DNA of 64,000 nt from Lepidonotus clava (Eukaryota > Annelida > Polychaeta > Phyllodocida > Polynoidae), in NCBI GenBank assembly GCA_936440205.1, contig OW387142.1, forward strand, positions 14,536,736 through 14,600,735, in the 5' to 3' direction. Positions 1 through 12,000 of the stretch are shown piece after piece; within the stretch, counting starts at the first letter, position 1, and the number at the start of each line of letters is the position of its first letter. Under the pieces are notes generated by a model. It saw only the letters and a list, made by a program, of their open reading frames with translations, did no database searches and was not told the origin of the DNA. Position numbers and translations under genes: made by a program.

Positions 1-3000
1 GCCGGGGCTGACCGCACCTCCCGGAGGTACCTGCTCGAGGTCAGGGCGACGGACAAGGTGAGGGCTAATTGTCTATAAACAAAGACGAAAACTTTTGGTT
101 AACAAGTGGGTTTTAGCATGAGGAGATCCAATCTTACTATATATATTATGTATGTATTATCCATATTTGAAGTTTACGTACTTGGAAGAACACATGTATG
201 TCAACGTGGTTAATAGATGGGAAAAAAATCATAAATAGATACAATACTTGTGAGCTTAAAATTCTCTGAGTCAAACAAAGTTTACTTCAAAGGCGCTTGT
301 AAACGTCGCTAGGGAGAAGAGAGGGGCCAGATAGCGACACTCATAGACATTAGGGAGCAATAGAAGTATATGAAAATGAACAATTTAGAAAAGTTTTTCT
401 GTTTGATTTCAATATTTGGAATCTAATTCTAAAAACGGAAACAATCGTAACCTTAAGTAGCTTGAATCATATTTTCCTATGAAGTTTTCTTACACTCTGC
501 ACCTTTCTCGTTTCCCAGGGTCAGAACCCGCTCTCCGTAAATGCCCGTGTGGAGGTCCTGCTCCTCCCGTCCACCCTGACGGGCTTCCCAAGCCTGAGCT
601 CCCAACAACGCGCCTTCCAACTCTCCGAGATGGTCAGCCTTGGCCACGTCATCACCACAGTCCGAGGAACCACCACCAAGCCAAGCGTGACCCTCCGGTA
701 CCGCCTGGCCGGTGGGAACATTGACCAGTCCTTCGCCATCACCTCAGACGGTAAGGTGAAAGTGAACCGCAAGTTAGACTACGAGCGCACCCACAACTAC
801 AACCTATGGGTAGAGGTGTACGATGATGACGAGACATCGCTATCGGCTTATCTGTCACTTGATGTGGTGGTTACCGACTACAATGATAATCCACCGGTAT
901 TCGACCAAACTTTCTATGAGGTGACTGTGACGGAAGAGGAGCATCCACCGAATAGTGTGATCCGGGTGACGGCCACAGATGCTGATGCGGGTGACAATGG
1001 TCGCATCACATACGAGATCGTCAGTGGTAACGAGCAGGAGGCGTTCGCCATAGATAGGTCCCAGGGCCAGATCCGCACCAACCGCCAGCTGGATCGGGAG
1101 TTACAAGCAAAGTACTCGCTGGAAGTGCGAGCAGTTGACCATGTAAGTATCACATTAAAAAACGCATTATCAACAAAGTCAACCAAATACTAGATAAGAT
1201 TTAATGGTACTGATAGAAGATCCTATAGTCGTTAGTTAACTTCCAAGTACATGGAGGTACTCATTTGCTGTTGAAGACCCATATCATTGACCTTTCTCGT
1301 GTAATGTTTTAGAACAATTCTAATGTATTTTGCCAATAGGAAAAACGGACATATGGCGAAAAAATGTATATCCTTATGCTATGAGACACATGGAGAATAT
1401 TAAACTACCTAAATTATGAAGCTATGATTTAACATAATTCACCATATAACTTTTTATTTCACACAGGGTGTGCCTGCCTTCTCAGCTGTAACCATCGTAG
1501 ACATCACAGTCGCTGACATCAATGACAAACCACCAGTCTTCACACAACACTTCCAAGACTCGCGCATCCCAGAAAACATCCCCATTGGTACTTCTATCCT
1601 CAAGATCACGTCCAGTGATGGCGACGTGGGCTCTAACACTGTCCACAGTTACTCTTTCACCAGCAACCCTGGAGGAAGGTTCTCCATCGACCGCACCTCC
1701 GGAGTGGTGCGGGTTGCCAGCCGACTCGATTACGAGACCAAGAACACCTACATCCTCCAGGTATCAACCAACGATGGCGCGCACAATGCTGATACACCAG
1801 TCACCATCCGGGTGACCGACGTAAACGACAATGCTCCAAGATTTTCACGCTCCCAATACAGATTCCCGTTAGTGGAGGGAAAGCCAGCCGGTACTTTAAT
1901 CGGCACTCTGTCGGCCTCTGACACTGATGCTGCTGGACCTAACTCAGATGTCTACTACATGTTTAAGAAACCCACGCGGGAGTTCCATATTGATGGTGAC
2001 ACTGGTGAGGTGTACTCACAAGGACCGATGGACTACAAGGTCTCCGGTGACCGGTCATCACCTGAGAACATACAGCGGCTGGTGGTGGTTGCCTCGGACC
2101 GTGGAGAACCCCCGATGACCAGTGAAGTGACAGTGACCGTAGTCGTAGAACCAGCCAACAAGTACGCCCCAGTCTTTGAGAAGTCGGCCTACAATGCAGC
2201 TGTACCAGAGAATGCCCCCTTCGGCTTCACCGTCGTCACTCTGAAGGCAATGTAAGAGTCAAGTTTTTTTCTAGATTTCTAACGATATTTACCCATCATT
2301 CTCCCTCTGCCTACCCTAAGCACATTAATGTGGTTCACAATGACTGAATCTAAAGAAGTTACTTTTCATTCTGCATATATATAACAAGCGGTAATGATTC
2401 TAGTCAGAAATGCTTTTAAACAGTAACAGAAACGATTAAGCATGGCGGATATGAGAAACAAAGCTAATCATGTTGAAATAAGAGAATGTATAGACACAAA
2501 TCTTGACATATCATAATCAAATTTTCTCTTTTTGATATTTAGTGACCAACAAGATGACGGGTCAGAAGGCGAGGTGGAGTACTTGGAGGTCGATGGTAAC
2601 GGAACATCACTTTTCAGCGTCAACAGAAACACAGGTAAGACATGGAAATTTAATTTAATTGTAACAAGAATTCACTCATGTTTGGACCCCTGCCCAAGAG
2701 TTTAATTGCCATATATATATGCATGTACATTAATGACTTTGAGAAAGGTATGACACCCTATGAATCCTGCAAGCCTGTAACCAATTGAAACATTTTCACT
2801 TCCATATCCCACAACATACGTTACCTATCCTCACAGCTGTCGTTTTTATGACAGCCAAAATTAGCATCTGTCATCAATGCTAACCAATATCTGTCATCTA
2901 CTCATATCAATAATAACCAATATCTGTCATCTGCCCCCTGCGCAGGCGTGGTGACGGTGGCGGCCTCTGTGAACGGACATCGGGACCGGCAGTACGTTCT

Positions 3001-6000
3001 CAAGGTCACCGCTAGGGACCGAGGAGACCCGCCGAGGTCAACTGACGTCGTCGTGCGCATCCAGGTGGCGGAAGTCAACCGGAACGCGCCCCGATTCCTG
3101 GGCCCCAACTCTGCATACAAAGTGACCGTGTCGGAGAGCACTGAACTGCAGTCTGTCATTGCTCGGGTATGTACTGCCATTGATAGTCATCATGATAAAA
3201 GTAACTTTCAAAAACGGTAAAAAAGATATTAAATAAAAAATGTTAGCCTAGAAATATCCCACTTCATCATGTCAGTATAACATGTGAACTCAATTTGATG
3301 GTACCAATTTGATATATACATGTATTTGGTAAGGTAAATTTCAAGAATAATTTCCAGGAATCATTCGGATGTTGCTGTAATTCTCTAATAGATATGGTAT
3401 CCTTTGCTTTAAATCAATATCGTTATGCTTATAATAAGAAGGAAAACTTCATAGTGAGTTTACCCTTGTCTTCACCTTAGGTGAGTGCCACCGACCCAGA
3501 CAGTGGAGCCAACGGCCTCGTGTTCTTCTTCCTGACTGGTGGGGATCCTCTTGGCCAGTTCTCCATTGATGCGAGTCAAGGTGCGATCCGAGTTGTCAAA
3601 GCCTTGGACTTTGAGCGCAATCACACCCACATCTTGAACCTCACCGTCCAAGACCGTGGAGCCATACCCCAGTCAGTATCGCGCCCCTTCACCGTATACG
3701 TAACCGACATCAATGACAGTCCTCCAATGTTCACACCAACCGAGATGGATGCGTATGTGAGCGAAAACTCCCCGAGCGGTACACAAGTATTCATACTCAA
3801 TGCAACTGATGCTGATACAGGAAACAATGCGGTCATCAATTATCGCATCATCGGAAGCCTCCAAGCTATGGATAAGTTCACAATTGAGAGGAATATGATC
3901 AAATCTCAAGGGACACTTGATTATGAGGTGAAACATTCCTATGATGTTATAGTTAAAGCGACCAACTCTGGCACCACTCTCAGCAGCACGGCCAAAGTAC
4001 GCGTTCACATCACCGGGGTAAATGAGTACACGCCACAGTTCGACCAACCGGAGTACCAATTTGTCATCAGTGAATCAGCCCAGAGGGGTGATGTCGTGGG
4101 ATCAGTCCATGCCAAAGACCAAGATGGCGGTCCGGATGGAGAAGTATACTACTACCTTGTCAGCGATAGCAACCTTCGCGGGTTCCAGATCAACCACCTG
4201 ACCGGGGAAGTAAGCATCGCCTCACAGGTAGACCGTGAATCAACATCGGAGATTACCTTAGAGATCCTGGCTAAGAATGCCAACCCCATAAGGGGCAATG
4301 ACACTGCCACCTGCAGGGCCAGGGTGATGATCAGGGATGCCAACGACCCACCCATCTTCACCTCCAGAATTTACCGGGTGACCATCCCTGAGGACACCCC
4401 GCGGGGTGGCTCGGTCATCCAGGTCCAAGCCGCGGACACCGACCTTCAGTCCAGCTTTAAGACCTTCACGTATGCCATCAAGGCTGACCGGACCCCGGTG
4501 CCCTTCGCTATTGAGTCCAACACAGGGTTGGTCACTGTTGACGGGAAGCTTGATCGTGAGGTGCAGCCGCTGTATAATGTCACCATCCTTGCCACTGACA
4601 GTGGGTCACCACCCATGACAGGTAAGTGTAAACAGGCACCTTCAAATTTCTTATCACCAGCACTTAATTTCTATGCAATCTCCTGTGTACATAGATATAA
4701 TGTAAGCATATGATAAATTTTCAGAATTATAAGAAGCTTTTCAGCGGCTCGTTCTGGTATTTACAGTAAATTTATGTTTGATAAACGTACGTAAATAGGC
4801 TTGAAATAGTATAGTGTATTGCCGATCAACCTATTGCTATTCTTTTGTCCCAAAAATATATCGATTTATCACAAAAAATGTGAAACGCCTATGACAGAAT
4901 CAACCTCAGCATAAATCAAATGATAGGGGATCTAATAACTAAAAAGAGGTTTATCCATATTACACACGTATGAAATCTCTCTAACCTCGTTGCCCTGTCT
5001 ACCTTTTAGGTTCAGCCACAGTGAAAGTGACTCTCCAGGATGTGAACGACAACGGCCCACACTTTGAACCAGAGCAGCCCGTTGGATACGTAACAGAGAA
5101 CAAGGTCCCTTACACCGAGGTGGTCCTCAGTCTCTCCTCCTTCACCTTCGATGCTGACACGCGCGCCTTCCAGGGCCCCTACAAGTACAAGTTGCTCGAC
5201 CACACTGACAAGTTTGAAGTCGGCTTTACCTCAGCATTGGTCAAAGCGAAGGTTAAGCTGGATCGCGAGACTAACCCGGAGTACCTGCTGACCATGGAAG
5301 TGTCTGATAGCGGCACGCCTACGATGTCCTCCACGCTAACCGCCAAAGTCATTGTGAGGGACGAGAATGATAACCCCTCGGCGCCCAGGCCTCTGGAAGT
5401 TCTCGTCTTTGGCTATAATGGCAGCTACCCTGGTGGTGTTATTGCTGATGTTCGACCGCAAGATCCTGATACTTCTGGAGACTGGCAGTGCCGCATCACC
5501 CAAGGAGACCTTTCGGTCCTGCAAATCCAAAGTGTTTGCAATCTGAGATCGATCGAAGTCCGCAGTGGCCGCCAGTTCAACCTGAACATCAGCGGTTCAG
5601 ATGGAGTGCATTCTGCAGTAACCTACAGTACCAAAGTGAAGTTCCAAGGATTTACCCATGAGACCATGCAGAACAGTATAGGCATTAAAGTTGCAGTGAA
5701 CAAGGTGGAATACTTCCTTGCAAGCTTCTACAGAAAGTTTGAGAGCGCTGTCAGTGACGCTGTCAACTCTGATGCAACTCCTGTTCTGTTCAGTATGTCC
5801 AGTATTGAAGGCTTCACCATTTTCCACTTGGCGGTACGACAGGCTGAGGGTCAGTACTTGTCGCGAAGCAGGCTCATCCAAGCTATCCAGACTAATTTGC
5901 AAGACATCGAGAGGAAAACCGGGCTGACTTTAGAAAGCTATAATTACAACCCATGCAATGACAATCCATGCCAGAATGGAGCTGAGTGTAGTTCCACCAC

Positions 6001-9000
6001 CCAGGTTGGACGTTACCAAACTGTAGATAGCCCGGCCATCGTATTTACTTCACCCAAGATTGAGATGACCGTCCGCTGCAAGTGTCTCCAAGGCTTCACT
6101 GGAGACAGATGCCAGTCTCCGATTAATAAGTGTGATAATAGCCTTTGTCAGAATGGTGGCACATGCATGTCCTCCAATGGCCCAAATACACGCTGCCTCT
6201 GTCCCTCAAGTTGGACCGGTCACACCTGCGGAGAGGACGTTAATGAGTGCCAGAAGTCCAACCCGTGCCGTAACGGAGGAACATGCCGTAACCTCCAGGG
6301 CTCCTACAGCTGCTCCTGCATGCCTGAGTTCGCTGGAAAGAACTGCGACTACCGAAACAACTTCTGTGCTTCCGCTCCCTGCCAAAATGGGGCCCAGTGT
6401 ATTACAACCGGAAGTGGGTTCGAATGCGCATGCGCGTTCGGTCAGCGCGGGTCTCGCTGTGAGGTGAGCAGTAAGGGCTTCTTGCCACTGTCCTACATGG
6501 AGTACTCCCTCCCTTGGGACCGCAGAAAGAACACCATTACCATGGAGTTTGCCACGGTTAAGGACAATGCCCTACTCTTGTATGGCTCTGGCTCCAGCAC
6601 CAATGGCAAAGGAGAGTTCATCGCGGTGGAGATTATCAACGGAGAGGTGCGCTTCTCCTTCGCCCTCGGAGAGGGAGGAGTTACCCGGATGACCGTGCCA
6701 AAAAGGGTCAATGATGGACGATGGTACCTGGTCGAGGTGGACAGGACTGAAAAGGTGAGCTGATTTTCTTTTAGTATAATTAGCATTTAAAAAAAAAAGA
6801 TTTTCTTACTACTTGAGAGATGTATTGTAATTACCTTCATTGTCAGGGTTTAAATGTAAAATTTGTCACATGAGATTATGCCTGTCTATCGTTCATACCG
6901 GCATTACTAAGGGACAAGTCAATAAAAGGCAAAAAATGAGTATAAAGGTTACCACGAACAGTATGATGGTATTTATGGCTTTTGGCTATTAAATATAATA
7001 CAAGGTCGAGAAGGCCATATAATTTTCCCGAGGCAAGAACACATTTGTCAATAGATTTTACCAGCCGCAGGTGTTCAGGTAGGACTAAAGTCTAGCTATT
7101 TGGGAAAGAGAAGTTAGTAAATGCTACACTGAATAGTCTGTCTTCGCGGGAGTCCAGTCGACAAGTGCAGCGCACACACCTTAGAATGACCCCCAGTATC
7201 GTTACCAGCTGGGTATTATAAAGCGCACGTTCCCTATGTTGCCTAGCGGCCACACTGCCCTTGAACTTGCGCTAATTTCATAAAACGCACTTCTTGTATT
7301 TTATAAAATCCACCTAAATTCCAGGGATGCGCTGGACTCACATTAACAGTTCAGGCCTTTATGTTACTCAGTTTGAACAGCTATAACTGAAACATTGATC
7401 AGAACCCGGTCATTGTCGACAGTTGGATATAGAGCGGTCTAAATGGCCTTGGGTGTAAATAATGGGTGTGTATATTGGGTGTGTAGTGTTGGGGGTGTGT
7501 AGTATTGTGGGTGCGGGTGCGTTCTGCACCAGGTGACACAGACTCCTACAACAAAGTGGGACACAGTCACACGCTCCCCTGCAGACAAATTACACCTGGT
7601 TACCATGGCAACCGTAAGACATAACGAGCTGCAGACTATGGGCCTAATGCCAGGCACCCACGGAAATACTACAAAACATCACAAGAGTTAACCTCCTGTG
7701 TAAAGTGATATATGAATGATCGCTATCGATTGGCAAGCAGTTTACTCATACGTGTATAATACTTTATGTGAGTTATGTGTATTTAAAACACATGAATTGA
7801 AACAATTTTTTTTTAAAGAATGCGTAAGTTCTCGAACCAGTAAAATGCACTTATTTTGGGTACAGGTATAAGAGGCCGGTAAATTATGTTACATTAACAT
7901 CATTTAGGCCCAACATTATGACCCAGGGCTTCGGAAGTGTCATCGTCTTTTGTGATGACACTTTGACTGTTGTCATAATATTGACACAGTCCAACTTTAT
8001 CAGTGTTTTACTGTTTTCACATACATCTGACTGGCTGGCGGTGTGTGACCGCTCCGTTTAGTGGAGGGGAGATAAATATGGGCCATTAACGTCACACTTG
8101 ACCGCTTTACCCACCTAGTAATAAATGGTGGCCCTAAAACCAACTGACCAGTCCCCATACTGGGCCATAGTAAGTTAGCAGGGACGCCGGACGGATTTAG
8201 TTTGGGGGGGGGGGGGGCTATTTTGGAACAATTGTTGATTTTTTTTAAATGTAAAAATGAACCCCCCTTTCTAAAATTACTGGATTCGCCCCTAGTCAGG
8301 CCTGTTGATCTCCACTTCAATATCAGTAATATAGTTTTACCGCTTAGAACGCCCCCGAAGATTTCTCTCAATGATAAGTAACGTCCTGTTCCAAGTCTCC
8401 ATGGAAACTACTAGGCCTACCTAAAGTAAAAAAACAACAAAAAACCTCAGGTTTGACCTTCGACCTCAGGTTAGGTCAAGGGGTCAATTTTCTGAGGAAG
8501 GGCCCCTCTCTGCTAGACGCATAATAAGAACGGATATAGACCCCCCTGTCTCTGTGCCCTAAAAAGAATCGGCGGGTTTCATGATACAAAAATGGGATAA
8601 GGGCAGTTGTCCCTACGTCGCAGATGTTGGTGGCGATTTGCTCCGGTCAATTGGTCGACCCCTGGCCTCTAGTACCCTTCATGGTAATGTCCGAATGCCG
8701 TGACTGACCACCATCGCCCCTTCCCACGCTTCCCCTCATCAAAGGATAGAATCATAAATAATGGCCTCCACAACCACTTGTTTGTGGGGCTAAGCGGCCA
8801 GTGGCCGGTCGTTACTTGGATCCGCCCGGGATGGACCTTAGTGGTCATTTGGTATGGAGATATTTGTATGGCTTCTCCAGGGGGAAGCGCCTGAGTCTAT
8901 ATCAGGGGGAAGCCTCAGTAACGTATTATTCGCCCCATGCATGGTGGCGTGTCTAGGTACAATTAGGGACACTTCACAGGGATTCCCTACTCTTCTCTAG

Positions 9001-12000
9001 CATACCGCTTCCTACTCCCAAAAAGTAGGAAACATTTATTCACAAATGAGGAATCTAAATGGTAAAGTTACCATAAAATTGCCTTTTAGGTACCTCATCT
9101 GTGATTTTGACTTTATGGGTGCAGATTAAACCTAAAAGCTGGGTTTTTCTACTGGCAGTATCATTTGCCTAAAAATAACTGCAACCAAAATGAGTCTGAA
9201 ATATGAATAGCAAGTTTTTTTTCCACCATGTTTGCTGTAGATATTAGTGACCTAGAAACAACAGTCATTTATCTTAGCATCATAAACCAACTGCACTTCC
9301 ATGCCTCGTTTAATTCTCTCTGACCCACTCGCAATTACAAGATAAAATAAAAGACATTGAAATGTAACGTTTAATGTGCTTGTCTTTCGCCAGGTGGGGA
9401 CACTTCGTGTGACGGAGTGCCACCAGGGGGAGGCTACGTGCCGGCCGTGTGAGGACGGAGACCCGGCCTGCTACAAGAGGAAGGAACACCCAGGGCTCTT
9501 CAGGTAAGCACAGATTGTATACATCACATTAATATAAGTGAAAAGAGTGAATAGAGTGCATGGTTCATAGTGAAAATAACTTACAACTTATCATATGTTG
9601 TTCCTCGATATCATTTACTCATTAGATTCTAGGCCTACATTTATTATCACACTTTTTTTTATTATTATTATTTTTTTTTTTTATTATCACACTTGTACAG
9701 TATGAATGTATAGTCTGCTCTTTACACCAAAAGTAAGGCCATAGGCTAATTCTTCTGAGTTGGAAGAGAGGAAAGATGTAGACAAATGTAGAATACAATC
9801 CTGACTGACTATAATGTATTTAACAGTGAGAAAACATTACTTTTGATGCCAATGTCTGCCTATCAATAATGTTAAAATTAAGTCGAAAAATAGTATGGTT
9901 CATATACATGAATGTAAAATATGTGCGAATCAGGAAGGTCCTGCACCTTCGTGAAGCTGTAAACAAACTAAAAAGAAAAAAGAAGGAAAAATGGGGGTGG
10001 GGAATGAAAGACCTTCGTGTAACAATTACCGTGCAAGACTATAACCCCACCTGTTCATATCTCCCACAGCGAGCTGCAGCTGACCAACGACCGGATCAGT
10101 ATAGGCGGAGTGAGCAGTATCAACACCCTGCTCACCAACCCGGGCCAGGTGGCCTCCCACGACTTCGTCGGCTGTATGCGGGCCACCGCCGTCAACGACG
10201 TCCACCTCCTGCGCATGACGCCCGAGTCAGTGGAGCGTATCGTCGACGGCTGCCCACGTGACCAGGAGACGCGCTGTCGGCCCGGGGTGTGCCAGAACGA
10301 GGCTGTGTGTGTGGACGAGTGGGACGCCCAGCGTTGTGAGTGTCCGGCCGGGTATGCGGGCAAGGACTGCTCTCAAGGTGAGATATTTGGGATATTGTGT
10401 AATTGAATTTGAGGTAAATTTCAGGGGCAGATATAGGTAGATACAGGATTTACAAAAAAAGGAGGGGGAGCCCCGGAGGGTTGTTTTGCAGTTTTACCCA
10501 AAAGGAGGGGGAGGGGTGTTTTGTAGTTTTAAAGGTCCACAAAAAAAAAGAGGGTGGGGGGGTGCGGACCCCCTGGACCTTCCCCCCACGCCCGTGTCCG
10601 CCCCTGAAAATGACTGTTATTAACAGTTCAGGCTTCTTGACAAGAGGCAGTTTTACACAGTTGTTCATGACTGAGGCGTCTGATTTATAAATGGACGACT
10701 CTTTTGAGGAGTCGGAGAAAAAAGTGGATGTGTTCTTACTATTTGAGCTGATGTCATTGAACTGGCGTTTGACCCAGAAACCAAATAAATCTAGATGTTT
10801 CATTCCTTGAAGCAATGTTAATGAAAGAAAAGAATGTGTGGTTTGGCTTGATAAAGATACTGAATTAATTGAATGAGCAGTCGAGAGGCTTACAGTGTAA
10901 TGAGAACACTAATACGTAAACAGTTTAAACAAAACAATACAGATAATATTTAGACAGCTTTCCTAATAGTGTACATTGCCCATTTCCAGAGTCCACGCCC
11001 TTCTCGTTCGGGCCTAACGCCATGGTGGTGTACCACCAGAAGGAGTCATTCAGCCGTGACCAGCTGTTCGCCTCCCAGCTGACCGCCCGACGTAGACGTC
11101 GTCAGACCCTGGAGGAGGGCCACTCGGTGTCCGTCACCTTCAGGACGGCCCACCTGGAGGGGCTGCTCTTCTACAGCGCCTCCAACCAGGACCACACCGC
11201 CCTCCAGGTGAGTTTAAGTTAAATCCTTAATAATTAAAAGGGAATATCAGAGTACCAACCACACAGGGAAAACAGGGAAAACAGGGAAAATGGAAAAAAA
11301 AATTCCCTGACAGGGAAAACACAGGGAATTTGCAAATTTTGTGAAAACACAGGGAATTTCATTTGGCCAGGTTCTGAAATTCCTGATTCTCAAGATATTA
11401 CGTATACAACTTTTTGTTGTTGGGTTGTCCAAATATTTTTGCAGGCAGAGGCTTTTAAAGTTGAAAAATTTGCTAGATATGACACAGGGAAAACTTGCAG
11501 CGGGACATGTATGACAAGAGTCAAAAGAAAGTATGGATGATAAACTTATTGTACAATGATTTGTCGGTCATGTATTCTCTAATGATAGGCCCACTAACTG
11601 ATCCTAGGAAATAAGTTAAGATTCTCACACCCAGTCAAAGTTGATCCATCCTGACGTATAATTCAGTTATCCTATAATTTCAAATTTTATCTAAAATATG
11701 GATCTTTCTATTATACATGTAATAAAGAGTCTCCTTTTGACGACAGAAAATTAAACTAATGCACACGTAATGTACACGAAGCACTCTAGTCAAGAATTTG
11801 TAGAGCCGGGTGTAGAAACTATCCAAACTGACACGAAGATTGAGTAGGTGAAGGATGTAAAACTTGTTTGTTATGTTTTGTATTTTGTTACGGTATATTG
11901 TCAGTTTGAAGTAATCCCAATTCCCTTTTCCTTACAGGTGTTTGAGGGCCAGGTGCTGTACCGGTCCATGGTACGCGGTCAGACCTACAGCCTGCCCGGA

